Positions 17,338 through 25,639 of a DNA stretch of 49,247 nt are shown piece by piece (the first letter of the stretch is position 1; every line of letters begins with the position of its first letter). The notes beneath the pieces were generated by a model that saw only the letters and a list, made by a program, of their open reading frames with translations, ran no database searches and was not told the origin of the DNA. A program made the position numbers and the translations under genes. Source of the DNA: an uncultured Muribaculaceae bacterium (lineage in GTDB: Bacteria > Bacteroidota > Bacteroidia > Bacteroidales > Muribaculaceae); the NCBI GenBank assembly GCA_947178505.1, contig CAMWYR010000013.1, positions 1-49,247 on the forward strand, read 5' to 3'.

Positions 17338-19215
17338 TTACCAGTTCTGGAGGATCATGACCTGACGCGGTGCGAAAGTCATTTCTTCCGTAATCTCTAC
17401 GTCGTGGCCGGATATGATGTCGTGCAGACGCGTGCCGTAAGGCATGATTTCGAGAGTGCGCTCCATCGTGGCCGTATTGGGCACGTCGCGACCGTTGAGA
17501 ATCACCACCACTTCCTTGTCGCCGAGCTTGCGGCGGTAGACGTAGAGACCGTTCTGAGGCATGAAATGTTTCAGCGAGCCGTTGGCCATCACGTCTCTTG
17601 CCTCCGAACGGCGCCAGTTGAGAATCTTCGAAAGATAATCCCACGCTTCGTTCTGAAGGTCGGTGCGACCTTCGGCGGTGAAGACATTCCCCTCATCACC
17701 CGGGAAACCGCCCGTCATATCACGGCGCACGTAGCCGTCGCTACCCTCTTTCGAACCGTTCATCAGGAGTTCGGTGCCGTAATATATCTGCGGAATGCCG
17801 CGCGAGGTGAGCAAGAAAGCCACCGCCTGCTTCCACTGATCGAGAGAATCGGGCATTTCAGCGAGGAAGCGGTCGGTGTCGTGGTTGTCGAGGAAGGTGA
17901 GGATTTTCTGGGGATTGGGGAAGAGGAAGTCGTTGGAGAGGTGATCGTAGACGGCATTCAGTCCGCCCCAGGGCGTGGTGTCGTCGGAGAAAGCCTTGCG
18001 TCCGTTGAGGATATTCCAGAAGTCCATCACGGTGGGAAGATGCGTGTCGAGGGGATTGAGCTTGTTGCCGCTCTGCCAGAACGCCGAGCCGGCCTCGTTG
18101 GCATACCAGCACTCTCCCACGATGTTGAAATTGGGATATTCCTTGAGCACGTCGGCCGCCCACTGCGACATGGCGCGCATATCGGCGTAAGGATAGGTGT
18201 CCATGCGGATACCGTCGATCTTCGACGACTCGATCCACCAGATTGAATTCTGGGTGAGATATTTCATCAGATAGGGATTGCGCTGATTGAGGTCGGGCAT
18301 CGACGGAACGAACCAAGCATTCACCGTGTGGTCGAGATCGTAGTCCGACACGTAGGGGTCGTGTACAGTCGTAAGGCGGTAGTTGGTCATCTCATCGCCT
18401 TCGGGATGATTATACCAGTCTTTCGACGGGGCATCCTTCATCCAGGGATGATTGGAGCCGCTGTGATTGAAGATCATGTCCATTACGACCTTGAGTCCGC
18501 GGTCGTGTGCATCGGAGATGAGCGCGTTCCATTCGCTGTTCGAGCCGAAACGGGGGTCGATGCTGTAGTAGTCAGTGGTGGCGTAACCATGATAGCTGCC
18601 ACCGGGCATGTCGTTTTCCAACACGGGGCAGACCCAGATTGCCGTGACGCCGAGCGAGTCGATATAGTCGAGGTGGTTGCGGATGCCGCGCATGTCGCCA
18701 CCGTGCCGTCCGTTGGGATTATTACGGTCGGCGCCAACGGGATAATCAAGGCCCTTAAGATTTATATCCTTGTCGTCCAATCCTTTGGCGAAGCGGTCGG
18801 GCATGAGGAGATAGAGCACATCGCCGGCGTCGAATCCGGTATATTCCTCGCCGCTTTTGTCGCGCTTGCGGAGTTCGTAGGAGAATTTGCGTTTCTTACC
18901 GTCGAGGCGATAATCTATTGTCACTTCTCCCGGGCGTGTGTCGGGAGAAATCACGAGATAGAGGAATTTATAGTTTTCGGAATCGAGCGCCACCTGACGG
19001 TCGAGGGCGACGCCGGGGTAGCTGATGGAAAAGTCGGCCTTGGCGATACCGGGGGCATTCACCATGAGCTGCAGCGTATCGTTGGCCATACCCACCCACC
19101 AGTAAGGGGGTTCGACCTTCACGGACTGTTTCGATTGATTGGCAGCACCGAAAGCGGCGCCGGCACATGCGAGCGCACCCAGTGCGATAGCGGTTATCTT
19201 CCTGAAGTTTTTCAT
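17338..19215 (-). CDS. SusA-like GH13 alpha-amylase/neopullulanase
   Basis: A starch- or maltooligosaccharide-cleaving glycoside hydrolase of family 13, 625 residues, close in length to SusA. A signal peptide (ITAIALGALACAGAAFG) sends it to the periplasm. An N-terminal beta-sandwich (about 30-125) precedes the barrel. The catalytic residues are all present: nucleophile D339 in DGIRMDTYPY, acid/base E368 in VGECW and stabiliser D446 in LDNHDTDR. A C-terminal beta domain follows. No susC, susD or susR lies nearby. A promoter is visible about 70 bases upstream, and the CLC gene follows by 19 bases. Confidence 0.92.
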   Translation of the reverse strand: MKNFRKITAIALGALACAGAAFGAANQSKQSVKVEPPYWWVGMANDTLQLMVNAPGIAKADFSISYPGVALDRQVALDSENYKFLYLVISPDTRPGEVTIDYRLDGKKRKFSYELRKRDKSGEEYTGFDAGDVLYLLMPDRFAKGLDDKDINLKGLDYPVGADRNNPNGRHGGDMRGIRNHLDYIDSLGVTAIWVCPVLENDMPGGSYHGYATTDYYSIDPRFGSNSEWNALISDAHDRGLKVVMDMIFNHSGSNHPWMKDAPSKDWYNHPEGDEMTNYRLTTVHDPYVSDYDLDHTVNAWFVPSMPDLNQRNPYLMKYLTQNSIWWIESSKIDGIRMDTYPYADMRAMSQWAADVLKEYPNFNIVGECWYANEAGSAFWQSGNKLNPLDTHLPTVMDFWNILNGRKAFSDDTTPWGGLNAVYDHLSNDFLFPNPQKILTFLDNHDTDRFLAEMPDSLDQWKQAVAFLLTSRGIPQIYYGTELLMNGSKEGSDGYVRRDMTGGFPGDEGNVFTAEGRTDLQNEAWDYLSKILNWRRSEARDVMANGSLKHFMPQNGLYVYRRKLGDKEVVVILNGRDVPNTATMERTLEIMPYGTRLHDIISGHDVEITEEMTFAPRQVMILQNW

Positions 19216-19286
19216 ATATCAGAGTTATTAAAGCAGTTTAGGGCGCTGAGAGGCGACATTCAGCGTCACTTGGCGCCCCCGAATTG

Positions 19287-19318
19287 CAAATATAACTAAA
19301 CTTCAGAAAATATCCAAC
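19287..19318 (-). promoter_or_regulatory. Promoter of the SusA-like gene
   Basis: On the minus strand, GTTG (19318-19315), a 20-nt spacer and TATATTTG (19294-19287) match the Bacteroidota consensus, with one mismatch in the first box. It lies about 70 bases upstream of the GH13 ATG. Confidence 0.6.
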
Positions 19319-19562
19319 AGTTTAATGTCCGGGGATCAATGTGTAGAGTCGTATAGACCAGAACTTATTACAGTTCATCAAGAAGTTGAGATTGATTTCT
19401 ACTGATGACTATTCTTCCTCCTCCCGCTTCTCTTTTAGTGGATGGAACCTAAGTTGTAAAGCAATAATAAAGACACAGTTATTTCCAAACATGGCGCGGG
19501 AAAGTGGTGGAGTAGCGGAATGCGTCCCTACTCCTTCAAACACATTGCGACTCCTGTTGGTT

Positions 19563-19579
19563 ATAGGTCGACGACCTAT
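19563..19579. promoter_or_regulatory. 17-base perfect dyad, putative operator
   Basis: ATAGGTCG-A-CGACCTAT is a perfect inverted repeat with 8-base arms and a single central base. It touches the -33 box (19578-19581) of the Nudix promoter, where a bound repressor would block RNA polymerase. The regulator is unknown and no regulator gene is adjacent. Confidence 0.55.
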
Positions 19580-19608
19580 TGACGGATGGAGATTTTTTTG
19601 TATTTTTG
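19578..19608 (+). promoter_or_regulatory. Promoter of the Nudix gene
   Basis: ATTG (19578-19581, three of four consensus bases), a 19-nt spacer and TATTTTTG (19601-19608, full match to TAnnTTTG) lie about 58 bases before the Nudix ATG. Confidence 0.6.
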
Positions 19609-19666
19609 CATAAACGGAATCTCTGCTGAATAGGGATAGTTCCATAATCTACAAGTGAAGTTGAGT

Positions 19667-20173
19667 ATGAGACAGGATAATAGCAAGGAATTATTTCCGG
19701 TGGTGGATGAGACGGGGTGCGTGATAGGCCGCGCTACTCGGGGTGAATGTCATGGCGGAAGCATGCTGCTCCACCCGGTGGTGCATCTGCACGTAATTGA
19801 TTCCGACGGACGCATTTTCCTTCAGCATCGCCCCGCATGGAAGGATATCCAGCCCGACAAGTGGGACACGGCCGTCGGAGGCCACGTTGACTATGGCGAG
19901 ACGACCGACGAAGCACTCCGCCGCGAGGCACGCGAAGAATTGGGAATCACCGGTTTCGAACCCGAACTGATCGGCTCATACGTATTTGAGAGCGACCGTG
20001 AAAGAGAGTTCGTAACCAGTTTCCGCACGCGCATCAGCGACACGTCGGCCGTCGTGCCGTCAGACGAACTCGATGGCGGCCGATGGTGGACCCGAGAGGA
20101 AATAGAAGCCAATCCCGGCCTCTTCACCCCTAATTTCCTTAATGAGTTCCGGAAATGGAAAATTGAAGGATAG
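19667..20173 (+). CDS. Nudix hydrolase
   Basis: 168 residues from the ATG at 19667; a GTG at 19655 is an alternative. The Nudix box is complete: G72, E78, then REAREELGI from 86 to 94 (GX5EX7REUXEEXGU), which binds the metal needed to cleave a nucleoside diphosphate linked to another group. The N-terminal part (ELFPVVDETGCVIGRATRGE, then LHPVVHLHV and LQHRP) resembles the YfcD/IPP-isomerase-like branch. The substrate is unknown. GSCFA follows by 11 bases, so the two genes are likely co-transcribed. A dyad over the promoter suggests regulation. Confidence 0.88.
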   Translation: MRQDNSKELFPVVDETGCVIGRATRGECHGGSMLLHPVVHLHVIDSDGRIFLQHRPAWKDIQPDKWDTAVGGHVDYGETTDEALRREAREELGITGFEPELIGSYVFESDREREFVTSFRTRISDTSAVVPSDELDGGRWWTREEIEANPGLFTPNFLNEFRKWKIEG

Positions 20174-20184
20174 AATAAAGCAAA

Positions 20185-21135
20185 ATGAAATTCCGCACCG
20201 AATATATCCCGCCGCGCCACTCCCTGATCCTATCGCCTGCGGCGCCGCTGCTCCTCACCGGTTCCTGCTTTGCCGACAACATGGCGCGTCGCATGCAGCG
20301 CGCCCGCTGGGAGGCAGCCAATCCCGCCGGAGTGCTCTTCAATCCCCTCTCGATCGCGCGCGTGCTCGAACTGACCCTGCTCACGGAATCGCCCGAGGCG
20401 GAGTTCCGCAAATCTCTCTTCAATGCCGGAGGCGTATGGCACTCATGGTTGTTCGATTCGGCCTTATCCGCTCGCTCCGAAGAGGAATGCCTCGCCCGTT
20501 TCAACGACATTACATCGCGGATGCGCATGCTCCTCAACGAAGGGCGCCGGCTATGCGTGACGTTCGGGACCGCCTGGTGCTACTTTCTGGCGGCCGCTCC
20601 CAATAACGTCGTGGCCAACTGCCACAAGCAGCCACAGAGACTTTTCGAACGCCGGCGCATAAGCACAGCCGACATCACCGCTGCTTGGCTCTCGCTTATC
20701 CCGCGGCTCCGCGAGCGTTATCCCCGATTGGAGATCATCTTCACCGTCAGCCCCGTGCGCCATATCCGCGACGGCCTCCACGAAAACGCACTATCCAAGT
20801 CGATCCTGCTGCTCGCGACCGAAGAAATCTGCACCCGCACTGAAGGGGCGCATTATTTTCCCGCCTACGAGATTCTCTGCGATGATCTGCGCGACTACCG
20901 CTTCTACGCAAACGACCTCGTCCACCCCTCCGAACAGGCCGTGGAATATATCTGGGAGAAATTCTGCGGCACTTTCCTCGACTCCGAGGGCCTCGAGCGC
21001 CTGCGCAAGGGGGAAATGCTCACCCGCCGACTTGAACACCGCCCAATCATTCCCGACACGCCTGCCGCCCGGGAATTTGAGGAGGAGACACGCCGCCTGC
21101 TCGATGAATTCAACCGGGCTAACGTGCAGAAATAA
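20185..21135 (+). CDS. GSCFA-domain protein
   Basis: A 316-residue protein with the family's name-giving motif GSCFADNMA (GSCFA at 26-30). The family is related to SGNH/GDSL-type esterases: this block supplies the serine, and TVSPVRHIRDG and the later DLVHPSEQAVEYIW supply the histidine-containing block. A hydrolase acting on an ester or acyl group is likely, but the substrate is unknown. No signal peptide is visible. It follows the Nudix gene by 11 bases and is convergent with the protease gene, 43 bases away. Confidence 0.88.
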   Translation: MKFRTEYIPPRHSLILSPAAPLLLTGSCFADNMARRMQRARWEAANPAGVLFNPLSIARVLELTLLTESPEAEFRKSLFNAGGVWHSWLFDSALSARSEEECLARFNDITSRMRMLLNEGRRLCVTFGTAWCYFLAAAPNNVVANCHKQPQRLFERRRISTADITAAWLSLIPRLRERYPRLEIIFTVSPVRHIRDGLHENALSKSILLLATEEICTRTEGAHYFPAYEILCDDLRDYRFYANDLVHPSEQAVEYIWEKFCGTFLDSEGLERLRKGEMLTRRLEHRPIIPDTPAAREFEEETRRLLDEFNRANVQK

Positions 21136-21178
21136 ATACTCCGTCCAGCCGCAATGAGGCTTCCGCCCGGGAATGCCT

Positions 21179-23302
21179 TCAGCGCATAAACTTAACGGCG
21201 CCCTTATCGCTACCCGAAACGGCACTCAGCACATAGAGCCCCTTAGGAAGCGACGCGATATTGATTCGCACAACCGGGCCATCAGCACTACCTCCCGCTA
21301 CCCGCCTACCATCCGCCGAGTAAATCTCATAACCGAACGCCTCTCCACGAGGATTGAGCACGACTGCCTCATCGCCCTCAAGGCGGAGCGTCATAGCGCC
21401 GCTCTCCACGCTTCCCACGGTGATTCCCGTTGAGGCAAGCAGATATTGCAGTCCCTCCACCGGACGGAACCAGCCGTCGCCATGTCGCGGATTGAGCGGA
21501 TCGGGATAGTCGCGGAAATTGGTGGCTGCAATCGCCGCGCGGATTTCAGCGGGCGTGAGCCCCGGAAGCGCCTCCAACCATGTGGCCACGGCACCCGCCA
21601 CGTACGGCGTTGCCATTGACGTGCCCGCGTCGCTCGCCCAGTAATACTTCTCACCATCCACCTCAGCTACGGCATGCATCTTTCCTAAATTCTCCGGATG
21701 CGCAAGGTTGTAATAACGATTGCACGAGGAAACGATGCCTCCGCCCGGAGCCACGGTATGCGGGAGCACACGGCCGTCAGCGAGAACGCCGTAGCCTGAC
21801 CCGGCATTCACCGTAAAAGGTTCGAACGAGAACACACGGTCGGTGCCTCCGAGCGTCGGAAGGCGGTTCTTATTATTATACATACCCACCACAATCACAT
21901 TCTCGCCTGTCGCTATGTCGCTCACCGACAGGTCGTTGCCGGGAGCCGTATATCCCGGCATCGCATTGAAGAAAGAATATTGCCCGTCGGCGTGGATATC
22001 GGCGTGCACCCCGGGGGCGGCCGAAAATTCCAGTGCCGGGTAATAGCGTGCCCAGCGACCCTCGGAAGCAGTGGCGGAGGCAACCGACACGGTGTGATAT
22101 TCTATTTCGGTGACCCAGCGGCCGTTGAGCGCATCGATTCTCCCTTCAGCCCACACCTCGCCCGCCATATAGGCAGCCATATCCGGATCGGCGCCCGAGG
22201 CCACAAGCACACGCTCACCCGGCACGAGCGAAGTGACGGGCGACGTATAGACCACGCGGCGCGTATCGCCGTCGAAGACCGAGAAGCGCACATCCACCTG
22301 ACGCACATCCCGGCTCCAGACGTCGGTAAAGCCCTGAATATCATAATGAATCCAGTCGTTGCCACTCAGATAGACTCCCTGCATCGGACTCTCCTCAGTG
22401 AAGTCGACCTGATACGAAACCCTGCTGTCGCCGGCATTTCCGGCCGCTATGCACACCACCGCCTCCCGGGCAATCAGATCCAGATAACGGCAGAAGAGCG
22501 ATGTGCCGTCGTGAGGCCCGTTATACGAACCGAGCGACAGATTGATTACCACCGGGCGGCCGACCCGCCGGCCATACTCCAGGATCTCCTCGCATGAGGC
22601 CAGGATGCCCATGTCATAAAACTGACATGTGGCCGCCACGATCTCCGCCTCCGGCGCCATTCCGGAATAACCGCCCGGCGCATAACCTCCGGCCATGATT
22701 CCGGCCACGTGCGTGGCATGGTATGCATCGGAATTATCAGTGGTCCACGCGGCAATCTCCTCGGGACTCTCCAGAATGGTCCGCAAGCCGCGGTTCTCGG
22801 TGATGTTCACGAGTTTCTTCACTCTACTCTTCCCGTCGGCATCCCTGAAATTGATATGATTAGGGTCGAACGCCATATCGCAGAAGCCGACCACCACTCC
22901 GCGGCCCGCGTATGCGGCCGGAAGTCCGGCGCCGGTATGGAGTGCGTCGGCCTCAAACCATTGCTTCGCCACATCCATTACCGGCACGGCACGGCGCGGC
23001 TTTCGAACGCGTCGTGCACCCCCACTGTCGGCCGTACGGGCCGACACCCGGTCCAGTGCCTCCTCGGGCACAAGAGCAAGAGCCATATCGGCTCGCCGGT
23101 ACCAGATGATGACGCCCGTTGCCTCAAGCGCCGCAATCTCATCATCATCCTCCAGCAACAGGATGGATGGGTAATAGAAGACTTCCTCCTCCTGCGACTC
23201 CGCAGCGACAGCCTGCGATGACGAACCAAAGGCTGGCGCAACGCGGCCGAGAAGGGCACATATTGCAATGATTGAATAAATTATGATAGATCTTGATTTC
23301 AT
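21179..23302 (-). CDS. S8 (subtilisin-family) protease with T9SS-like tail
   Basis: A secreted serine protease of 707 residues. Signal peptide: SIIIYSIIAICALLGRVAPAFG. The propeptide-like N-terminus is followed by the S8 domain: D142 in GFCDMAFDPNHINF, H198 in HATHVAGIMAGG and S562 in GTSMATPYVAGA. A beta-rich insert of about 150 residues separates the His and Ser blocks. The Asp block lacks the usual DTG. The last 80 residues end in LPKGLYVLSAVSG and KGAVKFMR, which fits a type A C-terminal sorting domain of the type IX secretion system; this is judged by pattern only. Substrate unknown. Confidence 0.86.
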   Translation of the reverse strand: MKSRSIIIYSIIAICALLGRVAPAFGSSSQAVAAESQEEEVFYYPSILLLEDDDEIAALEATGVIIWYRRADMALALVPEEALDRVSARTADSGGARRVRKPRRAVPVMDVAKQWFEADALHTGAGLPAAYAGRGVVVGFCDMAFDPNHINFRDADGKSRVKKLVNITENRGLRTILESPEEIAAWTTDNSDAYHATHVAGIMAGGYAPGGYSGMAPEAEIVAATCQFYDMGILASCEEILEYGRRVGRPVVINLSLGSYNGPHDGTSLFCRYLDLIAREAVVCIAAGNAGDSRVSYQVDFTEESPMQGVYLSGNDWIHYDIQGFTDVWSRDVRQVDVRFSVFDGDTRRVVYTSPVTSLVPGERVLVASGADPDMAAYMAGEVWAEGRIDALNGRWVTEIEYHTVSVASATASEGRWARYYPALEFSAAPGVHADIHADGQYSFFNAMPGYTAPGNDLSVSDIATGENVIVVGMYNNKNRLPTLGGTDRVFSFEPFTVNAGSGYGVLADGRVLPHTVAPGGGIVSSCNRYYNLAHPENLGKMHAVAEVDGEKYYWASDAGTSMATPYVAGAVATWLEALPGLTPAEIRAAIAATNFRDYPDPLNPRHGDGWFRPVEGLQYLLASTGITVGSVESGAMTLRLEGDEAVVLNPRGEAFGYEIYSADGRRVAGGSADGPVVRINIASLPKGLYVLSAVSGSDKGAVKFMR

Positions 23303-23448
23303 GATGCGTAAAGCATGAGTCTAATCGGAGCGATGAAAAAGACACCCCGCGATAATGTTGGATAATAGAGTATTTCCCTAATTCTTCAACGGACTCGGAA
23401 GCCCTGAAGTATCATATTTATAAAAAGCCATCGATTTTTTAATAAAGT

Positions 23449-23480
23449 TTTGCTAAATTGGGCAAAAAGAATTATCTTTG
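23449..23480 (+). promoter_or_regulatory. Promoter of the TPR membrane protein gene
   Basis: TTTG (23449-23452), a 20-nt spacer and TATCTTTG (23473-23480) match the Bacteroidota promoter consensus in full. The gene start is 53-71 bases downstream. The rest of the 250-base gap back to the protease gene shows nothing I can support. Confidence 0.7.
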
Positions 23481-23550
23481 AGAGTTAAAACAACAGGCTC
23501 CGCAACCCTGCGGAATTTCTGACACGCTAAGCATGCATAACCTCTCTGAC

Positions 23551-25605
23551 ATGAATAAAATTTTCTTATTGGCAGCCTCGCTGATGATGCTGCTGACCAC
23601 CTTGACCGCCTCGGCTCAGGATTTTGACAAACTGAAAGAGGCGAAGCGAATAGAATCAGAACTGAAAACGGCCACTACACCGACGGATTCATTGCGCATC
23701 CTCTATAACGCGCTCGACCTGTCACCTAAATCAGAACGCATCCGGATCGGCGAAAAGATATATGACATCTGCGTCCGGATAGGACGCCCGGGTCCTGCAC
23801 TCGACGTGCTGCGCATTATGTCGCAGTGCAGAAGAGACTCGGCATTTATGGCCAACCTCCAGAAGAAGGCCCTCGCCCTCCCCCAGTCGCAGGAACGCGA
23901 CGAGACGCGTCTCTTTCTCACGATGGATCAGCTCGTGCAGAACAGCCGGTATGAGGATGAGGCCACGCGCCAGAAACGAATAATTGATCTGCTCGCAATT
24001 GCCGACGACCTCCCCGTGGCGCATTCTCCGCTCCAGAATGAGGATATTGCCGATTACTCCCCCCAACATGCAAAACTCCTCGCCCTCTATACGCTCGTGA
24101 ACTATCTGAGCAATGACGCGTCGGGCGATATGCTGAAGACATACGTAGACAAGCTCTACAATGAAATCAACAAGCCCTACATAAAGCTCTACGCAATAAA
24201 GAACAGCGTCTATGCCGGCGTGGCCAATATTTATTCCGATGCCGGCGACCACCGCAAGGCCGTAGAGGCCGACCGCAAACTGCTTCGGGTGGTCGATGAA
24301 CTTGAGAAACATTATGCCTCCAAGGGACGCGAATACCGCAACTACGATGTGAGCCGGTATATCATTTACCGCCGCATGCTCCGCAACTATAAGGGCCTCA
24401 CTCCTGCGGAAATAGACGATCTCTATCAGAAATCGCTCGAACTGGCGAAGAGGGATCCGGAAGTGGCTTCCGACATGCGGAAAGAACCCCGGTTCTACGC
24501 ATACTACTACATCGCAAAGGGCGACTACAACTCGGCCAAACCCAAAATCAAGGAATTGCTCAATTCCGAGAAAATCAGTTCGCAGACCCGCAAGCAGCTG
24601 CTCGAGAATCTTATCTCAGCGGCTGAACACACCGGCGACAGCGCCACGAAAATGGCAGCGCTGTCGGAATATAACTCCCTGCTTGAAGAACTTAACCGCA
24701 CGCAGGCCACCAACAAATATAAGGAACTCCAGATCAAATATGATGTTGCCGAACTAAAATCACGCAATGCCGAACTCGAAATAGAGAACCGCGACGAAGA
24801 GCTGAATTCAGCCCGACGCATGATGACTTTCGTGACAGCCGCTTTCGTGCTCGTGCTCATCATCGTCGTGCTCGCCCTCTACCACTGGACGAAATTCGTG
24901 CGCAACGCCGCTACGATGGGACATATCGTCGACAGCATCCATCAGGAGCGATGCCTGGTGCATGATGCTGTCTATTACGATTATGCGCAGGAGTTCGACC
25001 CGATGCTCAGCAGCGACCGCGCCAAACCTCTTCCGTGGAAAAAGCGACTCAAGAAATATGGCCACAAAGATATCTCCGTGTTCATGACGGAGAGCATCAT
25101 CAACGACCTTCTCTATATCGCCTCATTCGGCCGCCGCGCCCGCCGCAAATATGTGCAGCATTGCTCTATCGACTCTACCCTACGCCAGATCGAGGGCCGC
25201 GTAAGACATCTCGCCGATGATTTCGGTATTTATGAATATGAATTCCCTGACGACGACTTCAGCTTCGAGACCGATCAGGAGTGTATCAGCCTGATTATCG
25301 CCCATCTACTCATCGAGGGCGCCAAACTCTCGCCATCCGACAGAGTGTCGCTCACCGCACGCCGCACGCCCGACCGCCGCATTGACTTCGTCATCACAAT
25401 CCACGATATCCAGTCGAAGACCATCGACGACCCGCACATCATGGCAGATTTCGTGGAATATAACAACATCCTCACTCACCCCGAGAGCGGGCTCCTCATC
25501 TGTCGCCTCATCTCGATGCTCATCAAGGCAAACCATTATCCGGACCCGACTTATAAGAAGGCCGCAAGATACATCTTCTCCGTGCCCGAGAATATGAACA
25601 TCTGA
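23551..25605 (+). CDS. TPR membrane protein, degenerate sensor-kinase-like (DUF5113-like)
   Basis: 684 residues from the ATG at 23551 (an ATG at 23533 adds six). Signal peptide (MNKIFLLAASLMMLLTTLTASAQ), then helical TPR-type repeats to about residue 385 in the periplasm, a coiled coil rich in Glu, Leu and Asn (about 387-424) and a single membrane helix (about 426-445). The cytoplasmic part of about 235 residues has the size and place of a histidine-kinase core, but I see no phosphoacceptor H-box and no N, G1 or G2 ATP-binding boxes. Bacteroidales proteins of this type are catalogued as DUF5112/DUF5113. A role in signalling is inferred from layout only. The helicase gene follows by 34 bases. 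Confidence 0.75.
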   Translation: MNKIFLLAASLMMLLTTLTASAQDFDKLKEAKRIESELKTATTPTDSLRILYNALDLSPKSERIRIGEKIYDICVRIGRPGPALDVLRIMSQCRRDSAFMANLQKKALALPQSQERDETRLFLTMDQLVQNSRYEDEATRQKRIIDLLAIADDLPVAHSPLQNEDIADYSPQHAKLLALYTLVNYLSNDASGDMLKTYVDKLYNEINKPYIKLYAIKNSVYAGVANIYSDAGDHRKAVEADRKLLRVVDELEKHYASKGREYRNYDVSRYIIYRRMLRNYKGLTPAEIDDLYQKSLELAKRDPEVASDMRKEPRFYAYYYIAKGDYNSAKPKIKELLNSEKISSQTRKQLLENLISAAEHTGDSATKMAALSEYNSLLEELNRTQATNKYKELQIKYDVAELKSRNAELEIENRDEELNSARRMMTFVTAAFVLVLIIVVLALYHWTKFVRNAATMGHIVDSIHQERCLVHDAVYYDYAQEFDPMLSSDRAKPLPWKKRLKKYGHKDISVFMTESIINDLLYIASFGRRARRKYVQHCSIDSTLRQIEGRVRHLADDFGIYEYEFPDDDFSFETDQECISLIIAHLLIEGAKLSPSDRVSLTARRTPDRRIDFVITIHDIQSKTIDDPHIMADFVEYNNILTHPESGLLICRLISMLIKANHYPDPTYKKAARYIFSVPENMNI

Positions 25606-25639
25606 TCATAAGGCCCGCTTCAACAACCATTACTGAAAA

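Larger units (their letters stand above)
19216..19666. other. Intergenic region between divergent GH13 and Nudix genes
   Basis: About 440 bases without a supported gene. It holds a minus-strand promoter for the GH13 gene (19287-19318), a plus-strand promoter for the Nudix gene (19578-19608) and a 17-base perfect dyad (19563-19579). Two small overlapping open frames (19386-19613 plus, 19409-19645 minus) show no protein-like features. I see no RNA gene or repeat in the rest. Confidence 0.6.

Noticed and set aside
17278..19299. Plus-strand open frames of about 320 codons opposite the GH13 gene
   Set aside because: Antisense to a gene with a full catalytic triad and signal peptide; the translations look like random Val/Gly/His-rich shadows.
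19386..19645. Two small overlapping open frames in the GH13-Nudix spacer
   Set aside because: They lie on opposite strands across the same bases, have no start context or protein features, and the plus-strand one runs over the promoter and dyad.
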